Source: Gammaproteobacteria bacterium (GTDB taxonomy: Bacteria > Pseudomonadota > Gammaproteobacteria > Ga0077536). Taken from it: a DNA stretch of 64,000 nt. The stretch is from the NCBI GenBank assembly GCA_021773835.1, contig JAJFJQ010000073.1:186001-250000 (forward strand), in the 5' to 3' direction. Both the position numbers and the translations under genes were made by a program. Positions 16,950-26,576 of this stretch are shown one piece after another. Positions within the stretch are counted from its first letter, which is position 1. Each line of letters opens with the position of its first letter. The notes below the pieces were generated by a model, which worked only from the letters and a program-made list of their open reading frames with translations, searched no databases and was not told the DNA's origin.

Positions 16950-16955
16950 TATAAT
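16950..16955 (+). promoter_or_regulatory. Candidate -10 box for the acyl-CoA dehydrogenase-SDR pair
   Basis: A perfect TATAAT followed by a run of T lies 28 bases before the ATG at 16984. No convincing -35 hexamer is at the expected distance, so this is a weak promoter call. Confidence 0.35.
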
Positions 16956-16983
16956 TTTTTACCGGCCGCCTTTGGAGCCTTAC

Positions 16984-18201
16984 ATGTCATCACCAGCAGC
17001 AACGGATCCTTCACAATTTCAATCGGACGTTCAGCACAACTTCGGTCTTACGTCGGATCAGCAGCTGATGCTTGACGAGGCGGACAGGTTTTCGCGCAAC
17101 GAGCTCTATCCGCTTGCGTCCCGCATGGATGACGAGGAGTGGTGGCCAGAAGATATCTTTCCGAAGATCGGTGAACAAGGATATTTCGGCCTCACCGTGC
17201 CTGAGGAGTATGGTGGCGCAGGGCTCGACTATTTCACGAGCGGACTCGTGTCTCAAGCAATGGCGCGTTGGAACTATGCACTATCGCTATCTTGGGTAGC
17301 GCATGAAAATTTGTGTCTGAATAATATTTACCGTAATGCGAACGATGATCAAAAACGAAAATACCTCCCGAATTTGTGTTCCGGGCGCGCTACAGGTGCG
17401 CTTGGGCTCACCGAGCCCGGTGCCGGATCAGATGCGCTCGGATCAATGCGCACAAGCGCGCGACGCGACGGCGGTCACTACATACTGAACGGGCGCAAAA
17501 TGTATATCACCAACGGTCCGGTTGCGGATATTTTGTTGGTCTACGCTAAAACATCACCCGATAAGGGCGCGCACGGCATCTCTGCGTTTATCGTGGAAAA
17601 AGACTTCCCAGGATTCAGCGTTGCGCAGAAGTTGACGAAGATGGGCTTCCGCGGGAGCCAAACCGGCGAGCTGTTATTCGACGAGTGCCGAGTACCGGCT
17701 GAGAATCTCGTCGGTACCGAGGACCTCGGGGTCGCAATTGTGATGAGCGGCCTAGACTTAGAACGCGCAGTCATTTCCCCGATTTGCCTAGGCATCGCGG
17801 AGCGCGCGCTGGAATTGTCAATTGAGTATGCGCAAACGCGCGAGCAGTTCGGCCGACCGATTGCCGATTTTCAGATGATCCAATCCAAGATCGCGGACAT
17901 GTATGTGTGGGTTGAGACGATGCGCACCTTTACCTACCGTGGACTCGCGGAAGCGAATGACCTCGAGGTCGGCGACGGGGGTCGTGGGCACATCCATGCC
18001 TTGACCGCCGCGTCGTTGATGTATGCCGCCAATACCCTGAACCGAGTGCTGGATGAGGCGCTGCAGATCCATGGCGGCGCAGGATACATCTGGGAGTCCG
18101 AAATTAATCGCCTGTATAGGGCAAATAAATTACTTGAAATTGGTGCCGGCACGACCGAGGTTCGGAAAATGATCATTAGCGGCGAACTATTGCGCAGCTA
18201 G
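16984..18201 (+). CDS. Acyl-CoA dehydrogenase
   Basis: A 405-residue acyl-CoA dehydrogenase. It has GEQGYFGLTVPEEYGGAGLDY in the N-terminal domain, ALGLTEPGAGSDALGSMRT and GRKMYITNGPVADILLVYAKT in the beta domain, and IHGGAGYIWESEINRLYRANKLLEIGAGTTEV in the C-terminal domain. The glutamate in GTTEV is the usual catalytic base. It resembles the isovaleryl/citronellyl-CoA dehydrogenase type. The ATG at 16984 is chosen because GGAG lies seven bases upstream; an in-frame TTG at 16972 is weaker. It overlaps the SDR gene by one base (TAGTG), indicating coupled translation and a joint pathway. Electrons go to ETF. Confidence 0.94.
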   Translation: MSSPAATDPSQFQSDVQHNFGLTSDQQLMLDEADRFSRNELYPLASRMDDEEWWPEDIFPKIGEQGYFGLTVPEEYGGAGLDYFTSGLVSQAMARWNYALSLSWVAHENLCLNNIYRNANDDQKRKYLPNLCSGRATGALGLTEPGAGSDALGSMRTSARRDGGHYILNGRKMYITNGPVADILLVYAKTSPDKGAHGISAFIVEKDFPGFSVAQKLTKMGFRGSQTGELLFDECRVPAENLVGTEDLGVAIVMSGLDLERAVISPICLGIAERALELSIEYAQTREQFGRPIADFQMIQSKIADMYVWVETMRTFTYRGLAEANDLEVGDGGRGHIHALTAASLMYAANTLNRVLDEALQIHGGAGYIWESEINRLYRANKLLEIGAGTTEVRKMIISGELLRS

Positions 18202-19079
18202 TGGTGGATATCCCAACCACAAATAACGAACTCGCCGAGCACCCAACCGTCTATCGGGATGGCCTGCTCGATGGCAAAGTCGTTCTCATCTCCGGCGGTG
18301 GCAGCGGCATGGGTCGAGCAACCGCGTGGCTCGCGGCGCGACTCGGGGCACAAGTCGTTATTTGTGGACGCACCGAGGCGAAGTTAATCGATGTTGTTGA
18401 GGCAATTAATGCGCGGCATTACAAATCGGATTATGCGATTGTGGATATCCGTGAGAGGGAATCTGTCGTTGCGGCATTCGAAACGGTGAGTGCGCGCTAT
18501 GGAACAGTCGATATCTTGATTAACTGCGCCGGCGGTCAGTTCCCGCAACCAGCAATCGAGTTCAGCGAGCGGGGATGGAACGCCGTTGTGAATACGAACC
18601 TTAACGGTACCTGGCACATGATGCAGGTGGCGGCGCAATATTGGCACGAATTAGGCTCGGGCGGGAACATTGTCAATATCGTGGTAGTGGAGCAGGGCCT
18701 GCACGGCGTTGCGCACACACGCGCGGCCCGTGCGGGGGTCATCGCGCTGTCTCAAGCCGTTGCGGTCGAATGGGCGCCACAAGCGATCCGGGTCAACTGT
18801 ATCGCGCCGGGCGCGATTAAAACGGAGGGGTGGGCGGTTTATTCTGAGTCTGCGCGGGAGAAATATCCTCGGACCAACCCGTTGATGCGGGCAGGTTCCC
18901 CGTGGGAAATCGCGGAGGCCTGTATCTATCTCGCTGGACCGAGTGGCGGATTCATCACCGGTGAAGTGCTTACCGTAGATGGCGGCGGTCAGCACTGGGG
19001 AGAAATTTGGACCGGTGGCAAGCCCGAATACTTCGCTGCCGCAACACGCTTATGGGACGATGACGCCGTCGCAGGCTGA
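18201..19079 (+). CDS. SDR family oxidoreductase (dienoyl-CoA reductase / citronellol dehydrogenase-like)
   Basis: A 292-residue short-chain dehydrogenase/reductase. The cofactor site is VLISGGGSGMGRATA (about residues 28-42), with ICGRTEAK after the second strand suggesting NADP, and NCAGGQF at the fourth strand. The usual YxxxK active site is replaced by HTRAARAGV, so the canonical Tyr and Lys are absent. This replacement also occurs in dienoyl-CoA reductase-like and citronellol/citronellal dehydrogenase-like SDRs, which use other residues, so the protein is not necessarily inactive. The GTG start overlaps the stop of the acyl-CoA dehydrogenase. The pair suggests branched or terpenoid acyl-CoA breakdown. 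Confidence 0.88.
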   Translation: MVDIPTTNNELAEHPTVYRDGLLDGKVVLISGGGSGMGRATAWLAARLGAQVVICGRTEAKLIDVVEAINARHYKSDYAIVDIRERESVVAAFETVSARYGTVDILINCAGGQFPQPAIEFSERGWNAVVNTNLNGTWHMMQVAAQYWHELGSGGNIVNIVVVEQGLHGVAHTRAARAGVIALSQAVAVEWAPQAIRVNCIAPGAIKTEGWAVYSESAREKYPRTNPLMRAGSPWEIAEACIYLAGPSGGFITGEVLTVDGGGQHWGEIWTGGKPEYFAAATRLWDDDAVAG

Positions 19080-19098
19080 GCCCGCTAGAAACGTTGAA

Positions 19099-19416
19099 TC
19101 AGTGCGTCGGACCTTGCGTCGTCTCGGCTATCTCGCCCATCAACCTAAGCAGCATGTCGCGCGCCTTAACGTCGGTCGCGCCAAGCGCCTTGATCGCCTG
19201 CGAGAATTCGGCCACGCAGCGGTCGTGTTGTGCAAGGAGTGTTGCCAGTCGGGCGCGCTCGGCTAGGCTCCGCGTACCGCCGTGCTGATACTTTGCATCG
19301 AGATGCTCTAGGAAGCCGTAGTGTGCTTGCTTGGATTGAAGCATCGCGGCATAGGCCAGCCATGCCGCATGAGCGGCGGGCGGTAGTTCTCGAGGCGGCT
19401 GGTCGGCGTCGGTCAA
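19099..19416 (-). CDS. Small helical protein of unknown function
   Basis: A 105-residue, probably all-helical protein rich in Ala, Leu and Arg, with no recognised domain, signal peptide or membrane segment. Its TTG start overlaps the TGA of the upstream RRM gene in a TTGA arrangement, and the reading frame is compact and in operon order. A real translationally coupled gene is therefore likely. A role linked to the RNA-binding partner is possible but unproven. It is convergent with the SDR gene. Confidence 0.6.
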   Translation of the reverse strand: MTDADQPPRELPPAAHAAWLAYAAMLQSKQAHYGFLEHLDAKYQHGGTRSLAERARLATLLAQHDRCVAEFSQAIKALGATDVKARDMLLRLMGEIAETTQGPTH

Positions 19417-19784
19417 CCGAAAATTCGTTTAATTAACCCAATCAAGCCGGTACCGTTGTCGGCCGCTGGTGCCTGCTCCGCCTTACCCTTATTTTGGTTG
19501 CGATTGCGCTTCTGGTCGCGCGGGCGCGAAGACGGTTTTTCGTCTTTCGGCTTGGATTCGTCAACGCGGAGCTCGCGGCCCTGGAAGTCACTGCCATTGA
19601 GCGCCGCGATGGCCTCATGGCCCTCATCGTCGTTTTGCATTTCTACAAAACCGTACCCGCGCGAGCGCTGCGTACGACGGTCGAATATGACTTCGGCAGA
19701 CATTACATCGCCGTATGCTTCAAATGCTTCGCGCAGTTCTTCGTCCTGCACACTGTAAGGTAGGTTACCAACGTAAATGTTCAT
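19413..19784 (-). CDS. RRM-domain RNA-binding protein
   Basis: A 123-residue protein with a single RNA recognition motif over residues about 1-75. RNP2 is IYVGNL at the very start and RNP1 is RGYGFVEM near residue 42, both with the aromatic residues that stack on RNA bases. A basic, Arg/Lys/Asn/Gln-rich low-complexity tail follows (about 76-110), then a hydrophobic GLIGLIKRIFG end. The architecture matches small bacterial Rbp-type RRM proteins, often cold-induced; that regulation is not shown here. It is the first gene of a pair with the coupled 105-residue protein. Confidence 0.9.
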   Translation of the reverse strand: MNIYVGNLPYSVQDEELREAFEAYGDVMSAEVIFDRRTQRSRGYGFVEMQNDDEGHEAIAALNGSDFQGRELRVDESKPKDEKPSSRPRDQKRNRNQNKGKAEQAPAADNGTGLIGLIKRIFG

Positions 19785-19936
19785 GGTTTAGCTCATTGTG
19801 AAAGTGGTTCGTAACGTATCACTCGATCGTCGAGTCGATGCTTGTGTCGATGTTGAAAATGACCCGGCATGTCGTCGTTCTTTGCTCCGGCGGTGGCGAA
19901 CAATGCCGTCGCGAGTTGTGGCCGCCGAGTTGGAGT

Positions 19937-19975
19937 AATGCCGCTCCCGAGACACGTCCGGGATGCGGCGGCATT
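19937..19975. terminator. Large two-part hairpin between mscS and the RRM gene
   Basis: AATGCCGC at 19937-19944 pairs with GCGGCATT at 19968-19975. Inside it TCCCG (19945-19949) pairs with CGGGA (19959-19963), with a nine-base loop and a TGCG bulge on one side. It lies 46 bases beyond the mscS stop and about 150 bases before the RRM start, both on the minus strand. No U-run follows, so it may end the mscS transcript or sit in a long RRM leader. The remainder of 19785-20020 shows no gene. Confidence 0.42.
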
Positions 19976-20020
19976 CAAGCATATTCGTCGCACACGCGCA
20001 ATCGTGCGTCCACTGCGAAA

Positions 20021-20818
20021 TTATGCGGCCTGGTGCAGGTGCACGTCCGTCTGGGGATACGGGATATTGATACCGTTGTCATCAAAGCACTTTTTCAAGC
20101 GCTCATGCGTCGAAAAATGTACCGCCCAGTAGTCGCTGCTATTGACCCACGGGCGCACGACGAAATTCACCGCGCTGTCTGCGAGCTCGGCAATGGCGAC
20201 GGTCGGCGGCGGCTCGGCGAGTACCCGATCATCATTGTCCAGCACCTCTTCGATGATCTTTTGCACCTTATCGAGATCGGCATCGTAGCCAACACCAAAT
20301 ACCATATCGACGCGCCGCGTCGATTTGGCTGAAAAATTCGTTATCGTCCCTGCCGCCAGCGTACCGTTTGGAACGATGACGGCCTTGTTGTCGGGGGTGA
20401 GTATGGTCGTGGTAAAGATCGATGTCTGCTCTACCAATCCGGATACCCCACCAGCTTCGACGAAATCGCCAAGCTTGAACGGCCGAAATGTCACCAACAT
20501 CACGCCGGCTGCCAAATTCGATAGTGAACTTTGGAAGGCCAGGGCAACGGCTAGGCCCGCAGCGCCAAGGATTGCGACGAACGAGGCTGTTTGGATGCCG
20601 AGTCTGCCAAGGGCTGCAATGACGACGAACGCAATCATCGCGGTGTAGGCGATATTACTAAAGAAAGTACAAAGCATCGGGTCAATATCGTGCTTCTCCA
20701 TCGCCCCGACGAAAAAGCGTTTTGCTAGTTGCGCAAGCCATCGCCCGATGACCAAAATAGCGAGTGCGGATACGACGTTAATGCCGTAGGGAATTACTGA
20801 GTCCATTATGGTGTCCAT
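20021..20818 (-). CDS. mscS: Small-conductance mechanosensitive channel MscS family
   Basis: A 265-residue inner-membrane channel of the compact MscS type (E. coli MscS has 286 residues). It has three transmembrane helices in the first ~110 residues. The pore-lining TM3 is GAAGLAVALAFQSSLSNLAAGVML, with the alternating Gly/Ala pattern. The beta domain has the family motif PNGTLAAGTITNFS (about 140-153). A cytoplasmic alpha/beta domain with FVVRPWVNSSDYW completes the cage. ATG at 20818 is preceded by AGGAG eight bases upstream. With MscL at 16.3 kb it gives the two standard osmotic safety valves, but it is a separate transcription unit. Confidence 0.95.
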   Translation of the reverse strand: MDTIMDSVIPYGINVVSALAILVIGRWLAQLAKRFFVGAMEKHDIDPMLCTFFSNIAYTAMIAFVVIAALGRLGIQTASFVAILGAAGLAVALAFQSSLSNLAAGVMLVTFRPFKLGDFVEAGGVSGLVEQTSIFTTTILTPDNKAVIVPNGTLAAGTITNFSAKSTRRVDMVFGVGYDADLDKVQKIIEEVLDNDDRVLAEPPPTVAIAELADSAVNFVVRPWVNSSDYWAVHFSTHERLKKCFDDNGINIPYPQTDVHLHQAA

Positions 20819-20991
20819 AGGATTACTCCTGCCTATCGTGTAGTGCGAAGCTTCCACGGGTATCCGTAGCCCACAATAAGGTGGTGCAGACGGAATCCGT
20901 CGCTTCGGGTATATTACCGGCGCTCTCAGGCAGCGTTTGCCACGGCCTGGAATAACGAGAACCGAATTAGCAACTGAACGTCTGGACCATT

Positions 20992-21690
20992 ATGGATAAA
21001 GTAGTCACCAACGCGAAACAGGCAATCGAGGGCATCGAAAGCGGAATGACGCTGATGATCGGTGGTTTCGGAGTTTGTGGGCTTCCCGAGAATGCTATCG
21101 CAGCACTAGCAGAAACGGACGTCAGGGATGTCACCTGCATTTCAAACAATGCGGGTGTCGGCGACTTCGGGCTTGGCCTGCTGTTAAAGGACAAGCGAAT
21201 CAAAAAAATGATTGCCTCCTATGTTGGTGAAAACGACGAGTTCGAGCGCCAAATGCTAAGTGGCGAACTCGAGGTCGATCTCATTCCACAAGGTACGCTC
21301 GCCGAGCGCTGCCGTGCGGCGGGTGCCGGGATCCCTGCGTTTTTTACCCCGGCAGGTTATGGGACGGAGGTAGCGGAGGGAAAAGAGGTTCGGGTTTTTA
21401 ATGGCAAACCGCACATCCTAGAGCAGGCATTTAGCGCGGACTTCGCCCTCGTCAAAGCATGGCGCGGCGACCGCGCGGGCAATCTGATATTTAAAGGCAC
21501 GGCGCGTAATTTCAATCCAGTGATGGCAATGGCTGGTAAAATCACCGTGGCTGAGGTCGAAGAGTTGGTAGACAATACCGAACTAGACCCGAATGCGATC
21601 CATACCCCGGGAATTTTCGTGCAGCGTATTTTTCAGGGTGAAAAATATATCAAGCCGATAGAACAGCGGACCGTCCGTGTTCGTGCATAG
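20992..21690 (+). CDS. scoA: 3-oxoacid CoA-transferase subunit A
   Basis: A 232-residue alpha subunit of a two-subunit family I CoA-transferase, which moves CoA from succinyl-CoA to a 3-oxoacid such as acetoacetate. Family pattern: a glycine-rich [18 protein letters not shown] (about 20-37), [15 protein letters not shown], and [25 protein letters not shown] (about 102-126). Length is normal for ScoA. It is followed after 21 bases by subunit B. Together they could channel acetoacetate or 3-oxoadipate-like acids into acyl-CoA metabolism; the succinyl-CoA:acetoacetate type is the best guess. Confidence 0.94.
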   Translation: MDKVVTNAKQAIEGIESGMTLMIGGFGVCGLPENAIAALAETDVRDVTCISNNAGVGDFGLGLLLKDKRIKKMIASYVGENDEFERQMLSGELEVDLIPQGTLAERCRAAGAGIPAFFTPAGYGTEVAEGKEVRVFNGKPHILEQAFSADFALVKAWRGDRAGNLIFKGTARNFNPVMAMAGKITVAEVEELVDNTELDPNAIHTPGIFVQRIFQGEKYIKPIEQRTVRVRA

Positions 21691-21711
21691 ATCCGAGAGC
21701 GAAGATCTACC

Positions 21712-22368
21712 ATGTCATTAGATAAAGAAGGTATTGCGAAACGAATCGCCCAGGATCTGCGCGATGGTTGGTATGTGAATTTGGGTATTGGGATCCCAAC
21801 CCTGGTTGCCAATTATGTGCCGGATGGAATCGGCGTCGAATTTCAATCGGAAAACGGCATATTAGGTATGGGGCCATTCCCATACGAGGGCGAGGAAGAC
21901 CCGGACATGATTAATGCAGGTAAGCAGACGGTGACCTTGCTACCTGGCGCATCGCTGTTCGATTCGGCGATGAGCTTCGCAATGATACGCGGGCAACACG
22001 TTCAATTAACCGTCCTCGGCGCAATGGAAGTATCAGACACTGGGGACATCGCAAATTGGAAGATCCCCGGCGCCATGGTTAAAGGCATGGGCGGCGCCAT
22101 GGATCTGGTGGCATCTGCAAAAAACATCATCGTCGCCATGATGCACACCAATAAGAAGGGCGAATCGAAAGTACTACCAAAGTGTACCTTGCCGCTGACC
22201 GGAGTTAGCTGTGTCAACCGTATCGTATCTAATCTAGCGGTACTGGATGTTACCCCAGATGGCTTTAAGTTGATTGAGCGGGCACCGGGGGTAAGTGTGG
22301 AAGAGGTCAGGAATGCTACGGCCGGTCGCTTAGTGATCGACGGCGACATACCGGAAATGGCCCTATAA
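21712..22368 (+). CDS. scoB: 3-oxoacid CoA-transferase subunit B
   Basis: A 218-residue beta subunit of the same CoA-transferase. The catalytic glutamate that forms the enzyme-CoA thioester is in VEFQSENGILGMGP (about residue 46). GIGIPTLVANYVPDG precedes it, and GAMEVSDTGDIANWKIPG, KGMGGAMDLVASAKN and SCVNRIVSNLAVLDV follow, all typical of ScoB. Operon with scoA (21 bases apart). A 343-base region without genes separates it from the ETF genes, so co-transcription with them is uncertain. Confidence 0.95.
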   Translation: MSLDKEGIAKRIAQDLRDGWYVNLGIGIPTLVANYVPDGIGVEFQSENGILGMGPFPYEGEEDPDMINAGKQTVTLLPGASLFDSAMSFAMIRGQHVQLTVLGAMEVSDTGDIANWKIPGAMVKGMGGAMDLVASAKNIIVAMMHTNKKGESKVLPKCTLPLTGVSCVNRIVSNLAVLDVTPDGFKLIERAPGVSVEEVRNATAGRLVIDGDIPEMAL

Positions 22369-22711
22369 GGAGCTGTGTCACCCGTTCGTGCTGGGGACTT
22401 TGGCCTAAAGCACTGAAGCGTCTAGCCTTTTGCACCGCGTCATTTATTGGTATTATCCGACCTCCGCGTGAGGCCTAAGTGTCCCCGTACAACGATTACA
22501 AGGAACTAAGGAAAACCTGCGCGAATTCGACCGTAGTCGCTCTAAGCGGCGGGCGGTAACCCGAACCGGGTTCCAATTGTTTCCGTAATCAACCACGGGC
22601 CCGTTTGCCGAACGCCATGCGCGATGGCGGCCCCGTGTCGCAAAAATGTTGCTAGACATATCTAAATCGAGACCCGCTGTGTCCAAGTGACCCAGTGGAT
22701 TGGAGGCAAGC
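22369..22711. other. Intergenic region between scoB and etfB
   Basis: Without a credible gene on either strand. Three symmetric elements are visible: a 6-bp stem with AAC loop at 22558-22572 (AACCCG/CGGGTT), a ten-base palindrome ACGGGCCCGT near 22585, and a 6-bp stem at 22613-22629 (CGCCAT/ATGGCG). None is followed by a U-run. They may mark the end of the scoAB transcript or the leader of the ETF transcript. GGAGG stands before the etfB ATG. Confidence 0.5.
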
Positions 22712-23461
22712 ATGAAAATCTTGGTGGCGGTTAAGCGCGCCATTGACTACAACGTCAAGGCTCGGCCGAAATCGGATGGCAGTGGCGTCGATCTCGCCAA
22801 CGTAAAAATGTCCATGAACCCGTTCGATGAGATCGCGGTAGAAGAGGCTATCCGGATGCAGGAGGCCGGCGTCGCCGAGGAAATTGTCGCCGTCTCGGTA
22901 GGGCCGAAGCAATGCCAAGAAACCTTGCGCACTGCAATGGCGATGGGTGCGGATCGAGGCATCTTGGTTGAGACCGACGAAGAGGTTCAGCCGCTTGCCG
23001 TGGCGAAAATATTGAAGGCATTGGTGGAAAAAGAATCTCCACGGGTCGTTCTACTCGGTAAGCAGGCGATCGATGATGATTCGAATCAGACAGGTCAGAT
23101 GTTGGCTGCGCTGTTGGGATGGGGGCAGGGGACATTTGCGTGCGATGTGGAGGTTGACGGAGAACAACTTAAGGTCAATCGCGAAGTAGATGGCGGAACC
23201 CAGTCAATCGCGGTCCAACTGCCTGCAGTGGTCACCGTCGATCTACGTCTAAACGAACCACGCTACGTCAAACTACCCAACATTATGAAAGCGAAAAAGA
23301 AGCCGCTCGATACCTATTCACCTTCCGATCTTGCGGTGGATACCGCGCCTCGGCTTAAGTTGATTAAAGTAGAAGAACCGCCAGTGCGTGCGGGCGGCGT
23401 CAAGGTTGCGGACGTCGATGAGTTGGTTGATAAACTTCGCAACGAAGCAAAGGTGATCTAA
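22712..23461 (+). CDS. etfB: Electron transfer flavoprotein beta subunit
   Basis: A 249-residue small ETF subunit, which binds AMP and takes electrons from acyl-CoA dehydrogenases. Hallmarks: [14 protein letters not shown] at the start, [14 protein letters not shown] (about 35-48), [39 protein letters not shown] (AMP site), and [30 protein letters not shown], containing the recognition loop that docks to dehydrogenases. GGAGG about six bases upstream fixes the ATG at 22712. It is two bases from etfA. The nearby acyl-CoA dehydrogenases are obvious electron donors. Confidence 0.97.
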   Translation: MKILVAVKRAIDYNVKARPKSDGSGVDLANVKMSMNPFDEIAVEEAIRMQEAGVAEEIVAVSVGPKQCQETLRTAMAMGADRGILVETDEEVQPLAVAKILKALVEKESPRVVLLGKQAIDDDSNQTGQMLAALLGWGQGTFACDVEVDGEQLKVNREVDGGTQSIAVQLPAVVTVDLRLNEPRYVKLPNIMKAKKKPLDTYSPSDLAVDTAPRLKLIKVEEPPVRAGGVKVADVDELVDKLRNEAKVI

Positions 23462-23463
23462 CT

Positions 23464-24399
23464 ATGGCTGTACTCGTCCTCGCGGAGCACGATAACGACT
23501 CGTTGAATCCCGCAACACTCACGGCGGTCGCTGCCGCGTCACAGCTTTCCGACACCGTCGAGATATTGGTGGCGGGATCGAATTGCTCGGGGGCGGCTGA
23601 AGCCGCCGCCGCCGTTGCCGGTGTTGCTAAAGTCCTCGTGGCTGACGCCTCGCATTACGGCAACGCCTTGGCGGAAAACGTGGCGCCACTAGTTGTCAAA
23701 TTGTCAGACGCCTACAGTCATGTGCTCGCCGCATCCACGACCGACGGAAAAAATGTAATGCCAAGGGTGGCGGCGCTGATGGATGTGGCACAAATATCCG
23801 ACATCGTTGCTGTTGAATCGGAGTCTGTATTTAAACGACCAATTTATGCCGGTAACATTATTGCCACGGTTGAGTCTCTAGACCCGAAAAAGGTCGTCAC
23901 CGTACGCACCACCGCGTTTGACCCAGTCGCGGCAGAAGGCGGTAGTGCAACTGTTGAAAATATTGAAGGCGATGCAGACAGTGGCTTGTCACAGTATGTG
24001 GGACAAGACCTAACGAAATCTGATAGACCAGAGCTCGCGGCCGCGGATATTATCGTATCCGGTGGCCGAGGCGTTGGCAGTGCAGAGAATTTCGCCATCA
24101 TCGAAGAATTGGCGGACAAACTTGGTGCCGCTGTCGGCGCATCGCGTGCGGCAGTTGATGCCGGCTACGTTCCGAACGATTATCAGGTCGGCCAGACCGG
24201 AAAAGTAGTTGCACCGGGTCTTTACATTGCGATTGGAATTTCGGGCGCAATTCAACATCTCGCCGGTATGAAAGATAGCAAAGTCATTGTTGCAATAAAC
24301 AAAGACGAGGAAGCGCCGATATTCGGGGTCGCGGACTATGGGCTGGTCGGCGATTTATTTAAGGAAGTTCCCAATATGATTGCGGCACTAGATAAGTAA
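23464..24399 (+). CDS. etfA: Electron transfer flavoprotein alpha subunit
   Basis: A 311-residue large ETF subunit carrying the FAD. The N-terminal domain resembles the beta subunit. The C-terminal FAD domain has IIVSGGRGVGSAENF (about 197-211), GASRAAVDAGYVPNDYQVGQTGKVVAPGLYIAIGISGAIQHLAGM, and the end KDEEAPIFGVADYGLVGDLF, all strongly conserved. It directly follows etfB. The ETF heterodimer passes electrons to ETF:quinone oxidoreductase, encoded next. Confidence 0.97.
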   Translation: MAVLVLAEHDNDSLNPATLTAVAAASQLSDTVEILVAGSNCSGAAEAAAAVAGVAKVLVADASHYGNALAENVAPLVVKLSDAYSHVLAASTTDGKNVMPRVAALMDVAQISDIVAVESESVFKRPIYAGNIIATVESLDPKKVVTVRTTAFDPVAAEGGSATVENIEGDADSGLSQYVGQDLTKSDRPELAAADIIVSGGRGVGSAENFAIIEELADKLGAAVGASRAAVDAGYVPNDYQVGQTGKVVAPGLYIAIGISGAIQHLAGMKDSKVIVAINKDEEAPIFGVADYGLVGDLFKEVPNMIAALDK

Positions 24400-24455
24400 C
24401 AGTCCCAGCCGCATCACACCGTCGCAGCGGGTGCGTTAGTTGAGGTAGGTAGCGA

Positions 24456-26090
24456 ATGTCGGAACGTGAATCGATGGACTTCGACGTCGTGGTCGTCGGC
24501 GGTGGGCCTTCCGGCCTCGCGACGGCGATTCGTTTGCGTCAACTTGCGATGGAACAGGGCGCTGATCTAACCGTTTGCGTGCTTGAGAAAGGCTCTGAAG
24601 TTGGTGCGCATATTCTATCTGGCGCCGTAATTGAGCCCCGCGCGTTAAACGAATTACTACCGGATTGGAAAGATCGTGGCGCACCACTGCACACTCCAGT
24701 AAGCAAAGACCGCTTCGTATTCCTTACCGAAAAGCGTGCGATTCCCTTCATTACCCCCCCGCAAATGCATAACGAAGGGAACTACATAATTAGCTTGGGT
24801 AATTTTTGTAGGTGGTTGGGAGAACAGGCGGAGGCTTTGGAAGTTGAAGTTTATGCCGGATTTGCGGCTGCCGAGATCCTATACGATGACGCCGGCGCCG
24901 TCATGGGTGTTGCGACAGGCGACATGGGTCGGCTCAAAGATGGTAGTGAAGGTCCCAATTTTGAGGTGGGCATGGAATTGCACGCCAAACAGACGGTCTT
25001 CGCAGAAGGTTGTCGCGGCTCCTTGACGAAGCAGTTATTCGAACGGTTCGACCTGCGCGACGGAGTCGAGCCGCAAGTCTACGGTATCGGAATAAAGGAA
25101 TTGTGGGAGGTCGAGCCGGCCAAACATCAACCAGGTCTGGTTACTCACACGGTCGGTTGGCCAATGGACATGAAAACCTACGGTGGCTCCTTTCAGTATC
25201 ACTTCGAAGAAAACCTGGTCTCAGTCGGTTATGTCATCGGACTCGATTATGCCAATCCGTACCTAAGTCCGTTCGATGAAATGCAGCGATTCAAGACGCA
25301 TCCGTCCGTGCGCGACACTTTCGCCGGCGGAAAGCGGATTGCCTATGGCGCGCGCGCAATCAGCGCCGGCGGCTTTCAATCGATTCCAAAATTGACGTTT
25401 GCCGGTGGCTTGATTGTTGGGGACGCCGCGGGGTTTCTTAACGTCCCCAAGATCAAGGGCACTCACACCGGGATGAAATCCGGTATGACGGCTGCCGAGG
25501 CGATATTCGAGGAATTGCAAAGCGACAATGCAGGTGCAATAGAAGCGCGTGGCTACCCGGAAAAACTCGAGCGGAGTTGGGTATGGGACGAGCTGTATCG
25601 CGAACGAAATATAAAACCCGCGTTTCATTGGGGCCTGCTTCCGGCAATGGCTTATTCTGGCATCGATAGCCTCCTGCTGCGCGGCAAGGCCCCGTGGACC
25701 TTGCATCATCGACCGGACCATACGACGGTGAAGCCTGCGGCCGACTGTCAACCGATCGACTACCCAAAGCCAGACGGCGAGCTCACATTCGATAAACTAT
25801 CGTCTGTCTTTCTATCGAATACGAACCACGAAGAAGAACAACCGTGCCACCTCACCCTAAAAGACGACACGATACCGGTGGCCCTTAATCTTGAAAAATA
25901 TGCTGGGCTGGAACAACGATACTGCCCAGCCGGAGTGTACGAATTCATTGAGACCGACGGCAAGATGCAGTTACAAATCAACGCTCAAAATTGCGTCCAC
26001 TGTAAGACCTGTGACATCAAAGATCCGAGCCAGAATATTACCTGGGTTACCCCAGAGGGAAGTGGGGGACCGAATTACCCCAACATGTAG
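24456..26090 (+). CDS. etfD: Electron transfer flavoprotein:ubiquinone oxidoreductase
   Basis: A 544-residue membrane-associated FAD and 4Fe-4S enzyme that oxidises ETF and reduces ubiquinone. The N-terminal FAD motif is [16 protein letters not shown] (about 12-27), with [21 protein letters not shown] next. The middle carries [30 protein letters not shown]. The C-terminal cluster motif is [20 protein letters not shown], with a further cysteine upstream in [10 protein letters not shown], and the protein ends GGGPNYPNM-like, as usual ([10 protein letters not shown]). Full length. It follows etfA by 56 bases and completes the beta-oxidation electron route to the respiratory chain. Confidence 0.97.
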   Translation: MSERESMDFDVVVVGGGPSGLATAIRLRQLAMEQGADLTVCVLEKGSEVGAHILSGAVIEPRALNELLPDWKDRGAPLHTPVSKDRFVFLTEKRAIPFITPPQMHNEGNYIISLGNFCRWLGEQAEALEVEVYAGFAAAEILYDDAGAVMGVATGDMGRLKDGSEGPNFEVGMELHAKQTVFAEGCRGSLTKQLFERFDLRDGVEPQVYGIGIKELWEVEPAKHQPGLVTHTVGWPMDMKTYGGSFQYHFEENLVSVGYVIGLDYANPYLSPFDEMQRFKTHPSVRDTFAGGKRIAYGARAISAGGFQSIPKLTFAGGLIVGDAAGFLNVPKIKGTHTGMKSGMTAAEAIFEELQSDNAGAIEARGYPEKLERSWVWDELYRERNIKPAFHWGLLPAMAYSGIDSLLLRGKAPWTLHHRPDHTTVKPAADCQPIDYPKPDGELTFDKLSSVFLSNTNHEEEQPCHLTLKDDTIPVALNLEKYAGLEQRYCPAGVYEFIETDGKMQLQINAQNCVHCKTCDIKDPSQNITWVTPEGSGGPNYPNM

Positions 26091-26139
26091 CGCGTTTTAT
26101 AGATGAACATACTTCAAATGACGGATGGAACAGTAGAAC

Positions 26140-26463
26140 ATGCCCAAGATTACCTATATTAGCCATGCTGGCGAGCGAGCGGTCGTTGAAGTCCCCGTCG
26201 GGTGGTCGGTGATGGAGGGTGCCATCCAAAACGATGTGGCCGGTATCGTCGCCGAGTGCGGCGGCGGTTGCGCATGTGCAACTTGCCATGTCTTCGTCGA
26301 TCCTTTGTGGACCGACAAAGTTGGCGAACGATCCGCCATGGAGCAGGATATGCTGGAGTGTACGGCAACTGATAGCACTGAAGTTTCGCGTTTGAGCTGC
26401 CAGATCAAGGTCACTGAGGACCTTGATGGTTTGATCGTTGAGCTGCCGGAAAGCCAAACTTAG
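26140..26463 (+). CDS. [2Fe-2S] ferredoxin (adrenodoxin/putidaredoxin type)
   Basis: A 107-residue ferredoxin. The cluster ligands are Cys40, Cys46, Cys49 and Cys87, in [15 protein letters not shown] and RLSCQIKV: the CX5CX2C...C spacing of adrenodoxin and putidaredoxin. Such ferredoxins deliver electrons to cytochrome P450s or to Rieske or desaturase-type oxygenases. It is 50 bases after ETF-QO and before the ferredoxin reductase. A related ferredoxin follows at 27905. The oxygenase partner is not in the window. Confidence 0.94.
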   Translation: MPKITYISHAGERAVVEVPVGWSVMEGAIQNDVAGIVAECGGGCACATCHVFVDPLWTDKVGERSAMEQDMLECTATDSTEVSRLSCQIKVTEDLDGLIVELPESQT

Positions 26464-26576
26464 TGAATCTCCTCCCAGGCCCGGCCGGTTCTACGAGTTG
26501 CGTCGCTGTTCGTGGTTCGCCTGTGTCGGCGACTGCGTTTTAGTTTCAGATTGATTAATGCGTAGGAACTCATTAA

